Positions 8,782 to 17,730 are shown, counted from the first letter of the stretch. The stretch is DNA of 64,000 nucleotides from Massilia sp. Root418 (GCF_001425265.1 NZ_LMEC01000026.1:1-64000), one strand, 5' to 3'. Notes: generated by a model not told the origin, from the letters alone. Translations and numbers: made by a program.

Positions 8782-8829
8782 CTGAGCCACTTGCATCATT
8801 CACCACATTCTCTCGGACCCGCCCACTCA

Positions 8830-9528
8830 ATGAAGAAAACTCCTGCGCCGCGCGAAGCCCCCGTCGCCGAGCCGCGCCTGTACCGGGTCGTCGCCTCTCG
8901 TATCCAGCAACTGATCAAGGATGAAGACATCCAGCCGGGCTCCCGCCTGCCGGCCGAACGCGAGCTGGCGGCCAAGCTGGAGGTCAGCCGCGCCTCGCTG
9001 CGCGAAGCGCTGATTGCCCTGGAACTGGGCGGCGTGGTCGAGGTGCGCGGCGGCTCCGGCGTGTACGTGTCCGAACTGGTGGAAACCCCGGCCGAAATGC
9101 CGGAAGTGGGCCCCGGCCCCTTTGAAGTGCTGGCCGCACGCCGCCTGATCGAGTCCGAAGTGGCGGCCATTGCTGCCAAGGTGGCCACCGATTCGGCCGT
9201 GGACGCCATCTTGAAGGCCGTGATGGAGATGGAGCGCCACCACGAGGACCGCACCAGCAACGAACAGGCCGACCGCAACTTCCACCTGGCCATCGCCCGC
9301 GCCACCGGCAACACGGCGCTGGTGGGCGTGATCGAATATTTGTGGAACCAGCGCGGCACCCTGTGGCACAAGCTGAAGGAGCACTTCCAGACCGAGGACT
9401 TGCGCAAACAGACCTTGCAGGATCACCGCAAAGTGCTGGAGGCGATCGCTTCCCACGACGTGGCCGGCGCCCGCCAGGCCATGCGCGCCCACCTGGAACG
9501 CGTTACCCGCACCTTCTCGCGCGGCTAA
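8830..9528 (+). CDS. GntR/FadR-family transcriptional regulator
   Basis: A 232-residue regulator counted from ATG 8830 (MKKTPAPREAP). A longer frame from TTG 8791 is less likely. The winged HTH (residues ~15-80) has the GntR signature PGSRLPAERELAAKLEVSRASLREALI. The FCD domain (~95-225) has the Asp/His metal-site pattern (RNFHLAIA, QDHRKVLEAI). FadR-subgroup members commonly respond to sugar acids. The matching palindromes in its own promoter and in front of the GH105 operon point to control of both by this protein, with a uronate-derived inducer as an inference. Confidence 0.88.
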   Translation: MKKTPAPREAPVAEPRLYRVVASRIQQLIKDEDIQPGSRLPAERELAAKLEVSRASLREALIALELGGVVEVRGGSGVYVSELVETPAEMPEVGPGPFEVLAARRLIESEVAAIAAKVATDSAVDAILKAVMEMERHHEDRTSNEQADRNFHLAIARATGNTALVGVIEYLWNQRGTLWHKLKEHFQTEDLRKQTLQDHRKVLEAIASHDVAGARQAMRAHLERVTRTFSRG

Positions 9529-9639
9529 GCTCCCCGCACAGCACACCACCGCACCGCCCCCCCGCCAGCGCCGCAGCGCGCTGGCGCGCAGCTTCCCCTC
9601 TTCCGTTTCCCCTGCGATACACCAAGCGGCTAGTCCGCC

Positions 9640-9679
9640 TTGCACATTTGGTCAGACCAAACTAGAATGGCCTGACCAA
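9640..9679 (+). promoter_or_regulatory. Promoter and operators of the GH105-DUF4861-TonB operon
   Basis: TTGCAC (9640-9645), 17 bp, TAGAAT (9663-9668). The spacer contains TTGGTCAGACCAA (9648-9660), a perfect inverted repeat with 6-bp arms. A second, imperfect copy (TGGCCTGACCA, 9668-9678) follows across the -10 and expected start. The promoter has the same design as the one at 8753-8781 (both read GTCCGCCTTGCA just upstream). Confidence 0.78.
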
Positions 9680-9718
9680 ATGACGCATCCATTCATATAG
9701 CAGCGCCAACGGAGACAA

Positions 9719-11125
9719 ATGAATACCACCAAGAAACTGCTGGCCAGTGCGGCCGCCCTCACCCTGCTGCTGGGTTCCGCCCAGGCCGAAGGCCCTTACC
9801 GCAATCCGGACAACAAGAATCTCGCCGATCCCGGCGAGGGCACCTATCCAGTGCCTTACAAAATGCCGGTGGTATCCGAGATCACCGAGGTGCTGAACCG
9901 CATCCGCGGCTATATGGACGCTTCCACGCCCACCCGCGTGATCGACAAGAAGACCGGCAACCAGATCACCGACTTCAGCAAGCCCAGCAAGGACGCCGTG
10001 TTCGCGCCCAGCAATGGCGACTACGGCATCATGGTCTATGAAATGGGCGTGGTGCACGCCGGCCTGATGAAGTCGGCAGAAGCCACCGGCGACCAGCGCT
10101 TCACCGACATGACGCGCCGTCACTTCCAGTTCTTCGCCGACACCCAGCCCTACTTCCGCGCCCAGGAACAGCAATTCAAGCTGGAGCGCGCCAACAGCTT
10201 CTCGCGCTTCCTCGACCCGCGCGCGCTGGACGATTCCGGCTCCATGTGCGCCGCGCTGATGCGCGCCCGCGAGCGCAAGATCGGCCCCGATTTAAGCAGC
10301 ATGATCGCCACCTGCAGCGACTGGGTGGCCAACAAGCAGTTCCGCCTGCCGGACGGCACCATGGCGCGCAAGCGCCCGCAAGCGGTCTCGCTGTGGGGCG
10401 ACGACATGTATATGAGCATCCCCGCGCTGGCTGAGATGGGCCGCATGACCGGCAAGCGCGAGCATTTCGACGACGCCGTGAAGAACGCGCTGCAGATGTC
10501 GCACTACCTGTTCAACCCGCAGCTGAACCTGTACACCCACGGCTGGCACGCCAACATCCCGGACGCGCCGCGCTTCTACTGGGCGCGCGCCAACGGCTGG
10601 GCGGTGATGGCCATGTCCGACCTGCTGGACGTACTGCCGAAAGACCACCCCGGCTACCCCAAGGTCCTGGCCCAGCTGCGCCTGAGCCTGAAGGGCATCG
10701 CCGAGCTGCAATCGGGCAGCGGCCTGTGGCACCAGATGATAGACCGCAACGACTCCTACCTGGAGACGTCGGCCAGCGCCATGTTCGTCTACGTGATGGC
10801 GCACGCCATCAACCAGGGCTGGATCAGCCCCACCACCTACGGTTCCGTGGCACAGGCCGGCTGGGCCGGGCTGGTGTCCAAGGTCACGGCCAAGGGCGAA
10901 ATCGAAGGCATCTGCGTGGGCACCACGCTGGCCGGCGACCAGACGTATTACTACCACCGCCCCACCAGCGTGGATGCGCTGCACGGCTACGGCCCCACCC
11001 TGCTGGCCGGCGCCGAGATGATCAAGCTGCTCAAGAACCCCAACGTGGCGGTCGAGCACCGCGTGCGCACCTACCATTACATGCCCAAGACCAGCGGCCA
11101 GACCGACTACCGCGAACACCACTAA
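9719..11125 (+). CDS. GH105 unsaturated glucuronyl/rhamnogalacturonyl hydrolase
   Basis: A 468-residue protein with a Sec signal peptide (LLASAAALTLLLGSAQA). The catalytic part has the GH88/GH105 alpha/alpha-barrel pattern: VSLWGDDMYMS with the conserved Asp pair, HGWHANIPDAPRFYWARANG, and a closing SGLWHQMIDRNDSYLETSAS. Family members hydrate and release the unsaturated uronic acid left at the non-reducing end of oligosaccharides by pectate or rhamnogalacturonan lyases. It is probably periplasmic. It is the first gene of an operon with DUF4861 and a TonB receptor, preceded by a GntR-type operator. Pectin-type substrates are the best guess; other lyase products are possible. Confidence 0.88.
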   Translation: MNTTKKLLASAAALTLLLGSAQAEGPYRNPDNKNLADPGEGTYPVPYKMPVVSEITEVLNRIRGYMDASTPTRVIDKKTGNQITDFSKPSKDAVFAPSNGDYGIMVYEMGVVHAGLMKSAEATGDQRFTDMTRRHFQFFADTQPYFRAQEQQFKLERANSFSRFLDPRALDDSGSMCAALMRARERKIGPDLSSMIATCSDWVANKQFRLPDGTMARKRPQAVSLWGDDMYMSIPALAEMGRMTGKREHFDDAVKNALQMSHYLFNPQLNLYTHGWHANIPDAPRFYWARANGWAVMAMSDLLDVLPKDHPGYPKVLAQLRLSLKGIAELQSGSGLWHQMIDRNDSYLETSASAMFVYVMAHAINQGWISPTTYGSVAQAGWAGLVSKVTAKGEIEGICVGTTLAGDQTYYYHRPTSVDALHGYGPTLLAGAEMIKLLKNPNVAVEHRVRTYHYMPKTSGQTDYREHH

Positions 11126-11134
11126 GGAGACGCC

Positions 11135-12358
11135 ATGAAAACCACCATCTCGCCCCTGCTGGCCGGTCTGCTGGCCGCCTCGCTGGCCACGCTGGCGCCG
11201 CTGGCCCACGGCGCCGGCTTCACCGTCAAGCTGAGCCACGACCTGGATATCGCCCGTCCGTCCGAAACCGTCACCATCCCTTGGGCGGAAGTCAACCGCC
11301 AGCTGCCCGGCGCGCTGATCCAGCGCCTGGCCGTGAAGGACGCCTCCGGCCGCGTGGTGCCGCACCAGGTAACCAACGTCAAGCCGCTGTCCAAGGACCC
11401 GAAGAATGAAGGCATCGCGTACGGCGAACTGATTTTCCAGCACAGCTTCGCCGCCGGTGAAAAGTCGGCCACCTACACCGTCGAGACCATCGACGGCCTG
11501 GCGCCGCCCTTCCCGAGCAAGGCGTCTGCCCGCTACGTGCAGGAACGCCTGGACGACTTCGCCTGGGAAAACGACAAGCTGGCGCACCGCACCTATGGTC
11601 CCGCCCTGGCCGCGCCTGCCGAACCCGGCAGCGGCAAGGAAGTGCTGGAGACCAGCGGCCTGGACCTGTGGTTCAAGCGCGTGAACTATCCCATCGTCGA
11701 CCGCTGGTACAACAAGGGCCATGACCACTACCATCACGACGAAGGTGAAGGCATGGACATGTACAACGTCGGCAAGTCGCGCGGCGCGGGCGGCGCGGGT
11801 GTATGGCTGGGCGGCACCCTGTACACCAGCAGCAACTACGCCAGCTGGAAAGTGCTGGCCAGCGGCCCGGTGCGCGCCATCTTCGAACTGCACTACAACG
11901 CATGGAACGCGGCCGGCACCCCGGTGACCGAGGTGAAGCGCTTCACGGTGGACGCCGGCCACTACATGGACCGCATCGACAGCACCTTCACCTTCACCGG
12001 TCCGAAGACGCTGCCGATCGCCATCGGCCTGAACAAGACGCCCACCGACAAGGGCGAAGACCCCAAGATCGCCGTGGTCAAGGACAAGAACGCGTCCGCC
12101 GTGCTGCAGTGGGTGCAGCAAGCCACCAAGGGCGCCTTCGGCGTGGCCGTGGTGCTGCCGGGCGCCACCGACTACACCGAGGACAAGCTCAACGAGCTGA
12201 TCGTAGCCAACGCCGAATCGGGCAAGCCGCTCACCTACTACGCGGGCGGTGCCTGGGAGCGTTCCGGCGACATCACCTCGCAAGCCCAGTGGGAAGCCTA
12301 CGTGCGCAACACCGCAGCGCGCGCCCGCAATCCAGTGAAAGTGAGCTGGAAACAGTAA
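11135..12358 (+). CDS. DUF4861 family secreted protein
   Basis: A 407-residue protein with a signal peptide (LLAGLLAASLATLAPLAHG) and an all-beta look throughout, starting 9 bp after the GH105 stop with GGAG ahead of the ATG. The features I recognise as DUF4861-like are DLWFKRVNYPIVDRWY, HHDEGEGMDMYNVG (an acidic/His motif that could bind metal), GGTLYTSSNYASWKVL and ITSQAQWEAYV. DUF4861 genes usually sit beside GH105 and pectinolytic genes. The reaction is not established to my knowledge, and a lyase or hydrolase acting on uronate oligosaccharides is inferred only from context. Confidence 0.8.
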   Translation: MKTTISPLLAGLLAASLATLAPLAHGAGFTVKLSHDLDIARPSETVTIPWAEVNRQLPGALIQRLAVKDASGRVVPHQVTNVKPLSKDPKNEGIAYGELIFQHSFAAGEKSATYTVETIDGLAPPFPSKASARYVQERLDDFAWENDKLAHRTYGPALAAPAEPGSGKEVLETSGLDLWFKRVNYPIVDRWYNKGHDHYHHDEGEGMDMYNVGKSRGAGGAGVWLGGTLYTSSNYASWKVLASGPVRAIFELHYNAWNAAGTPVTEVKRFTVDAGHYMDRIDSTFTFTGPKTLPIAIGLNKTPTDKGEDPKIAVVKDKNASAVLQWVQQATKGAFGVAVVLPGATDYTEDKLNELIVANAESGKPLTYYAGGAWERSGDITSQAQWEAYVRNTAARARNPVKVSWKQ

Positions 12359-12420
12359 AGAAGCAGCAACAATTCAGCAGCGCAGTCTTACTTAATACAA
12401 AAAACCAACAGGGAGATAGT

Positions 12421-15393
12421 ATGGACAACAGCGAACAACCTCAACGCCGACCGGGCCGCTTCACCGTGCGCCTGGCCGGCTCCACCTCGATCACCGCGAT
12501 GGCCCTGGCCATCGGCGCGGCCTACGCCCCGGCGTATGCGCAAAACGCCGCACCGGCCGCGCCGCAGGAAACCGCCACCGTGGTGGTGACCGGCATGCGC
12601 GCCGCGCTGGAAAGCGCGCTGAACAAAAAGCGTGAAGACAACGGCATTGTCGACGTCATCAAGGCCGAAGACATGGGCAAATTCCCCGACACCAACCTGG
12701 CCGAGTCGCTGCAGCGCGTGCCCGGCGTGGTGATCGACCGCGATGCCGGCGAAGGCCGCAGCATCACCGTGCGCGGCCTGGGACAGGACTTCACCCGCGT
12801 GCGCATCAACGGCATCGAAGGCCTGGCCACCACCGGCGGCACCGACAGCTCGGGCGGCGCCAACCGCTCGCGCGGCTTCGATTTCAACGTGTTCCCTTCC
12901 GAACTGTTCAACTCCCTCACGGTGCGCAAGAGCTCCTCGGCCGACGTGGACGAAGGCTCGCTGGGCGCCACGGTGGACCTGCAAACCATGCGCCCCTTCG
13001 ACCTGAAAGGCTTCAACGCCACCGTCATGGCCAAGGGCAAGTACAACGACCTGGCCAAGAAGACCGACCCGCGCGTGGGCTTCATGGTGTCCAACACCAA
13101 TGCCGACCGCACCCTGGGCTTCCTGGTGTCCGGCGCCTACTCCAAGCGCCAGGTGCTGGAAGAAGGCTTCTCCACCGTGCGCTGGGATAACGGCCCCTCG
13201 TCCGGCGGCTGGTGCGCGCCGCAAGGCGTGACCGCCAATCCGGCCAACTCCACCGCCACTACCTGCGGCCCGGCCGCGCAAGGCGTGCCGCGCCTGGCCG
13301 CATCGGCCGCCGCCACCGCCGCCTACAACGACGCCAGCAAGGCCGAGAACTTCGTGCCGCGCCTGCCGCGCTACGGCCGCCTGACCCACGACCAGGACCG
13401 CCTGGGCCTGACCGCGTCGGTCCAGTGGCGCCCGGCACGCGGCTCGCTGCTGACCTTCGACATGCTGTACTCCAAGCTGGACGCCACGCGCCAGGAAGAC
13501 TTCCTGGAAGCGATCTCCTTCAGCCGTACCGCCACCCAGGGCGGCAAGCCGCAGACCAGCGTGGTGGAAGCCCAATTCGCGCCCAACGGCTCGCTGCTGT
13601 ACGGTAAATTCAACGGCGTGGACGTGCGCGCCGAATCGCGCTTCGACGAACTGTCCACCACCTTCACCCAGCCCACGCTGACCCTGGAGCAGGACATCGG
13701 CGACTCGCTGCGACTGCTGGCCAAGGTGGGCAGCGCCAAGTCCAAGTTCCGCAACCCGGTGCAGACCACCACCACGCTGGACGCGCTGAACGTGAACGGC
13801 TACACCATCGACTTCCGCGGCAACGACCGGATGCCGGCCATCAGCTACCCGTTCGACCCGGCCAACCCCGGCGCGGCCATGGGCATTGTCGGCGTGCCGC
13901 AGGTGGCCAGCGGCACCCAGCCCGCCTCGGTGCCCAACACCACCACCAGCGAAATCCGCATCCGTCCGCAAGGCGCCACCAACACCAACGACGTGGGCCA
14001 GCTGGACCTGGTGTGGGAAGCCAACGACCGCCTCAGCATCAAGGGCGGCGTCAACTACAAGAAGTACAAGTTCGACTCCTACGAGTCGCGCCGCGTGAAC
14101 CAGGGCGACACCATCTTCGCGCCGCCGGCCGGCACCAGCATGGCCAGCCTGATGACCACCATCAGCGGTTTCGGCAAGGGCCAGGACCTGCCCGCCGGCA
14201 CCGCCACTTCTTGGGTGATCCCGGACCTGAACGCCATCGCCAAGGCCTACGACATCTACTGCAACTGCATCAAGAACGGCCCCGCCGGCGGCCCGGGCGA
14301 CTTCACTCTGTCCTCCATCACCAACGGCAACGCGCGCGGCAACAACCGCAACGTCACCGAAGAGGACAAGGGCTTCTACCTGATGGGCGAATTCAACCAG
14401 GAGCTGGGCGGCATTCCCCTGCGCGGCAACTTCGGCGCGCGCTACGTGAAGACCGGCCTGAGCTCCACCGGCTACCAGTCGTCCGGCGGCGGTTCGCAAG
14501 TGACCGTGGACCACGACTACTCGGACGTGCTGCCCTCGTTCAACGTGGCCGCCAGCGTGACCAAGGACTTCATCGTGCGCCTGGCAGCCGCCAAGGTCAT
14601 GACCCGTCCGCAGCTGAACAACCTGTCGCCCGGCGGCACCGTGGCCACCACCGGCACGCCGTCCATCACCAGCGGCAACCCGCTGCTCAAGCCCTTCCGC
14701 GCCAAGACCTTCGACACCAGCTTCGAATGGTACTTCGACAAGAACGCCTTCCTCGGCCTGGGCCTGTTCCAGAAGAATATCGGCACCTACATCCAGAGCC
14801 TGCGCACCAACGTGCCGTTCAAGGAAACCGGGCTGCCGATGTCGCTGCTGCCATCGAACTTCAACGGCGACGAGATCTTCCAGGTCACCGCGCCGGTGAA
14901 CACCGACGGCGGCAAGCTGAAGGGCTTCGAGCTGAACTACCAGCAGCCGTTCACCTTCCTGCCGGCATGGGGCCGCAACTTCGGCACCTTGCTGAACTAC
15001 ACCTTCGTCAAGTCCAAGATCGAATACCTGGTCTCGCCGACAGCCAACGCCACCATCACCGACGACCTGCTGAACCTGTCGCCGCGCTCGTGGAACGCCA
15101 CGCTGTACTATGACGACGGCAAATTCAGCGCCCGCCTGTCCGCCTCGCAGCGCGCCTCCTTCGTCACCCGCGTACCGGGCCAGAACAACAACGACGTCGA
15201 GGGCAAGAACAAGTCCACCAACGTCGACGTGTCGTTCTCGTACAAGGTCAACGACAAGCTGGACCTGACCCTGGAAGGCGTGAACCTGACCAACGAGCCG
15301 AACGACCAGTTCGTCAGCCGCGCCCGCAACAGCGTGGTGGTCAACAACGTCACCGGCCGCGAGTTCCTGGCCGGCCTGCGCTACAAGTTCTAA
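12421..15393 (+). CDS. TonB-dependent receptor (oligosaccharide type)
   Basis: A 990-residue outer-membrane receptor. The ATG at 12421 follows CAGGGAGATAGT. A signal peptide (about residues 20-40, ending PAYAQ) is followed by the TonB box/plug start ETATVVVTGMRAALES, the plug domain (FPDTNLAESLQRVPGV, SITVRGLGQDFTRVRING), then a 22-strand-type barrel ending GREFLAGLRYKF with a terminal Phe. The ALESALNKKREDNGIVDVI plug is the type found in carbohydrate-uptake receptors of Caulobacter, Xanthomonas and Oxalobacteraceae. As last gene of the GH105 operon it probably imports the oligosaccharides that GH105 trims. Confidence 0.92.
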   Translation: MDNSEQPQRRPGRFTVRLAGSTSITAMALAIGAAYAPAYAQNAAPAAPQETATVVVTGMRAALESALNKKREDNGIVDVIKAEDMGKFPDTNLAESLQRVPGVVIDRDAGEGRSITVRGLGQDFTRVRINGIEGLATTGGTDSSGGANRSRGFDFNVFPSELFNSLTVRKSSSADVDEGSLGATVDLQTMRPFDLKGFNATVMAKGKYNDLAKKTDPRVGFMVSNTNADRTLGFLVSGAYSKRQVLEEGFSTVRWDNGPSSGGWCAPQGVTANPANSTATTCGPAAQGVPRLAASAAATAAYNDASKAENFVPRLPRYGRLTHDQDRLGLTASVQWRPARGSLLTFDMLYSKLDATRQEDFLEAISFSRTATQGGKPQTSVVEAQFAPNGSLLYGKFNGVDVRAESRFDELSTTFTQPTLTLEQDIGDSLRLLAKVGSAKSKFRNPVQTTTTLDALNVNGYTIDFRGNDRMPAISYPFDPANPGAAMGIVGVPQVASGTQPASVPNTTTSEIRIRPQGATNTNDVGQLDLVWEANDRLSIKGGVNYKKYKFDSYESRRVNQGDTIFAPPAGTSMASLMTTISGFGKGQDLPAGTATSWVIPDLNAIAKAYDIYCNCIKNGPAGGPGDFTLSSITNGNARGNNRNVTEEDKGFYLMGEFNQELGGIPLRGNFGARYVKTGLSSTGYQSSGGGSQVTVDHDYSDVLPSFNVAASVTKDFIVRLAAAKVMTRPQLNNLSPGGTVATTGTPSITSGNPLLKPFRAKTFDTSFEWYFDKNAFLGLGLFQKNIGTYIQSLRTNVPFKETGLPMSLLPSNFNGDEIFQVTAPVNTDGGKLKGFELNYQQPFTFLPAWGRNFGTLLNYTFVKSKIEYLVSPTANATITDDLLNLSPRSWNATLYYDDGKFSARLSASQRASFVTRVPGQNNNDVEGKNKSTNVDVSFSYKVNDKLDLTLEGVNLTNEPNDQFVSRARNSVVVNNVTGREFLAGLRYKF

Positions 15394-15415
15394 GCCTCCC
15401 CGCAGCACAGCAGTC

Positions 15416-15438
15416 AAGGCCCCTTCGGGGGCCTTTTT
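15416..15438 (+). terminator. Rho-independent terminator of the TonB operon
   Basis: Perfect 8-bp stem AAGGCCCC/GGGGCCTT with a TTCG tetraloop, running directly into TTT, 22 bp after the receptor stop codon. Confidence 0.9.
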
Positions 15439-15510
15439 CATTGTATCTACCGCGTTGACACACGCCCGGGGCGCCAATACACTGGCTGCACCAGCAGCAA
15501 GGAGCGCATC

Positions 15511-15765
15511 ATGGCCACATACGCAGTCGACACTTCAGTCAACCAATGGGGAAATGGCTTGGCAGTCCGTATCAGCAAAGCGGTCCCCAAAGCTGCAGGG
15601 GTCACCGAGGGTACGCGCGTTCGCATTACCGCGCAGGAAGGCCGCATCATTGTTGAAAAAGTCGAGCCATCTCCCTCACTCGACGCCATGCTCGCGGCAT
15701 TCGACCCCGAACAGCACGGGGGCGAGGCAATGGCCTTCGCTCCTGTCGGCAACGAGGTCATTTGA
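15511..15765 (+). CDS. MazE/AbrB-type antitoxin
   Basis: An 84-residue protein with the AbrB/MazE swapped-hairpin DNA-binding domain: VNQWGNGLAVRISKAVPKAA followed by GTRVRITAQEGRIIVEKVE. The C-terminal ~30 residues (Asp/Glu-containing, disorder-prone) would wrap the toxin. Its TGA overlaps the ATG of the toxin by one base (TGATG), so translation is coupled. Such antitoxins bind the shared promoter and neutralise the MazF ribonuclease. Confidence 0.88.
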   Translation: MATYAVDTSVNQWGNGLAVRISKAVPKAAGVTEGTRVRITAQEGRIIVEKVEPSPSLDAMLAAFDPEQHGGEAMAFAPVGNEVI

Positions 15766-16139
15766 TGGCGCCTGGTGCAAAGAGCAATTGGTGCCTGGAT
15801 AGGGGTGAAATCATCTCTATCCAGCACAGCCCGCAGGCCGGCAAGGAAATCCCCGGCGTGCATCCCATGCTGGTGTCCTCGCCTCGTGCGTTCAATGAAC
15901 GTACCGGAATAGTCATCGGTTTCCCGATGACGCACGCAGAATTCAACACAGACAATCCATTTGCCGTAGCCGTACAAGGGCCGAAGCATGAGATCGGCTA
16001 TATACTGGCATTTCAACCGAAATCGTTCGACTGGCGCGAGCGCAAGGCCGGTCCGCATCCCTGGGGCGGCGGCCATGAGACCATCTTGGCGGCAGCGCTA
16101 GCCAAGCTAGACACTATCTGTGGAATAAGCCAACCTTGA
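15765..16139 (+). CDS. MazF/PemK-type ribonuclease toxin
   Basis: A 124-residue protein starting at the ATG that overlaps the antitoxin stop. It has the MazF/PemK landmarks: RGEIISIQHSPQAGKEI (the loop that carries the catalytic Arg region), VHPMLVSSPRAFNERTG, IGFPMTH (Thr of the active site) and FQPKSFDWRERKA near the end. Family members are sequence-specific mRNA interferases. The C-terminal extension after RERKA (PHPWGGGHETILAAALAKL) is normal for the PemK group. Its TGA overlaps the TTG start of the next gene (TTGA), linking all three genes. Confidence 0.87.
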   Translation: MAPGAKSNWCLDRGEIISIQHSPQAGKEIPGVHPMLVSSPRAFNERTGIVIGFPMTHAEFNTDNPFAVAVQGPKHEIGYILAFQPKSFDWRERKAGPHPWGGGHETILAAALAKLDTICGISQP

Positions 16140-17065
16140 TCAAGACAACCAGCCTCGCCCTGGCCGGCCTTGCAGCCCTGCTCGTCGGCTGCGCCAGCGT
16201 GCCGCCTCAGAAAATCCCGCCACCCGCACACGCGGTGGCCCAGCCCAAGCAGCTGTACCAGATGAGTCCGCAGGAAGCGGACGGCTACATCGCCCAGATG
16301 CAGCAAGCCGAGCCGGACCTGCGCAAGCGCATTGCCGCCATCGGCCGCCGCAACATCGGCCAGCCCTACAAGCTCAATCTGCTGGGCGAATACCCGTTCG
16401 AACTGCACGACACCCTGCCCACCTTCAGCCTCGCGCAAAGCGACTGCGTGGTGTTCGCCGAACACACTTACGCCATGGCGCTGTCGCGCAACTGGAAAGA
16501 GTTCTACTGGATGCTGCAGCGGATACGCTACAAGGACGGCGTGATCGGCGTTGCCACGCGCAACCACTACACGGAACAGGACTGGAACATCAACAACGGC
16601 TGGCTGGTCACGGACGTGACGCGCGAACTGGCCGGCGACAGCGCCGCCACCTACCCCTTGCGGGTGGACCGCCAGCGCTTCCTGAAAACGCGCCACCAGA
16701 CCGACGCCAGCCTGCCGGTGCAGACCAGCACGGAATACTACATCCCCAAAGACCGGGCGGGCGAGGTGCTCGCAAAGCTGCAGGACGGCGATTTCGTCAA
16801 CGTCGTCTCCACGCGCGACGGCTCGTATTGGGTCTCGCACGTGGGCCTGGTGGTCACGGCGCCGGACGGCAAGCGCATGTTCCTGAACTCCGCCGAACCG
16901 CAAGTGCGCGAAGAAAGTTTCGACCAATTCTTCGCCCGCAGCGCCGAACGCGAAGCACGCAACGCCGCAGAAGGCAAAAACGGCCAGAAGCTGGCCGGTT
17001 TCAAATTCCTGCGCCTGAACGACAGCATCATCGTCCCGCCCGCCCTGCCCCAGCCCCGCCCCTAA
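16136..17065 (+). CDS. DUF1460 lipoprotein (NlpC/P60-like peptidoglycan amidase)
   Basis: A 309-residue lipoprotein translated from TTG 16136, the only start that keeps the whole lipoprotein signal (LALAGLAALLVGC, lipobox LVGC). The body matches DUF1460 proteins: IGQPYKLNLLGEYPF, then SDCVVFAEHTYAMAL with the probable nucleophile Cys, the His of WVSHVGLVV, and LAGFKFLRL at the end. Known members cleave N-acetylmuramoyl-L-alanine bonds or related peptidoglycan stems. It overlaps the MazF stop by 4 bases, which is unusual for a toxin-antitoxin neighbour. It is probably anchored facing the periplasm. Confidence 0.8.
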   Translation: MIKTTSLALAGLAALLVGCASVPPQKIPPPAHAVAQPKQLYQMSPQEADGYIAQMQQAEPDLRKRIAAIGRRNIGQPYKLNLLGEYPFELHDTLPTFSLAQSDCVVFAEHTYAMALSRNWKEFYWMLQRIRYKDGVIGVATRNHYTEQDWNINNGWLVTDVTRELAGDSAATYPLRVDRQRFLKTRHQTDASLPVQTSTEYYIPKDRAGEVLAKLQDGDFVNVVSTRDGSYWVSHVGLVVTAPDGKRMFLNSAEPQVREESFDQFFARSAEREARNAAEGKNGQKLAGFKFLRLNDSIIVPPALPQPRP

Positions 17066-17091
17066 GTCGCCTTAGGCGGGGCGGGAAGGGC

Positions 17092-17730
17092 TTACTTCAG
17101 TTCGGTGATGAACTGGTCGCGCGGACGGCGCACCTTCTTCAGGTTGACCAGCCAGTCGCCCTCGTCGGCGCGGTAGCCCAGCGGCAGCATCACCACCGAG
17201 CGCAGGCCGCGCTCGCGCAGCTTCAGGATCTCGTCCACCTTGGCCGGGTCGAAACCTTCCATCGGCACGGAGTCCACCTGCTCCTGCGCAGCGGCGATCA
17301 GTGCCGTGCCCACGCCGATATAGGCTTGGCGCGCGGCGTGCTGGTAGTTGGTCTCCGCATCGCGCTGCGGATAGCTGTTCAGCAGCTGCTGGCGGTAGGC
17401 TTCCCAGCCTTCATTCTTGAAGCCACGCACCTCGTTCACCAGGTCGAACATCTCGTTGATGCGCTCGGTGGTGTAGTTGTCCCAAGCGGCGAACACCAGC
17501 AGGTGCGAGCAGTCCGTCACCTGGCCCTGGTTCCACGCGTGCGGCTTGATCTGCTCGCGCAGCTCGGGATTGGTCACCACGAACACTTCATACGGCTGCA
17601 GGCCGCTGGAACTGGCCGTCAGGCGCACCGCTTCCAGGATGCGGTCGACTTTGTCTTGCGGGACCGCTTTCGACGGTTCCATCTTCTTGGTGGCGTAGCG
17701 CCATTTCAGGACTTCCAGCAAATCGGACAT
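17092..17730 (-). CDS. Nitroreductase family NAD(P)H-dependent oxidoreductase
   Basis: A 212-residue flavoprotein of the NfnB/YdgI-like nitroreductase group. It starts LLEVLKWRYATKKMEPSK (the R-x-A-T-K-K FMN-phosphate motif), then TASSSGLQPYEVFVV, AARQAYIGVGTALIAAAQE and GLRSVVMLPLGYRADEGDW, which complete the FMN pocket. It is predicted to use NAD(P)H to reduce quinones or nitro-compounds. It is transcribed alone. A CACTTCA/TGAAGTG palindrome lies 65 bp upstream of the start. Confidence 0.9.
   Translation of the reverse strand: MSDLLEVLKWRYATKKMEPSKAVPQDKVDRILEAVRLTASSSGLQPYEVFVVTNPELREQIKPHAWNQGQVTDCSHLLVFAAWDNYTTERINEMFDLVNEVRGFKNEGWEAYRQQLLNSYPQRDAETNYQHAARQAYIGVGTALIAAAQEQVDSVPMEGFDPAKVDEILKLRERGLRSVVMLPLGYRADEGDWLVNLKKVRRPRDQFITELK

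Noticed and set aside
8687-8830. Longer SDR protein starting near 8830
   Set aside because: The AAGGAGG site and family N-terminus place the start at 8686, and the extension would cover the GntR promoter.
12388-15477. A 1029-codon open frame antisense to the TonB receptor, rich in Gly, Val, His, Ala
   Set aside because: It is a shadow of GC-rich codon use: no ribosome site, low-complexity composition, and the sense strand has a full TonB receptor.
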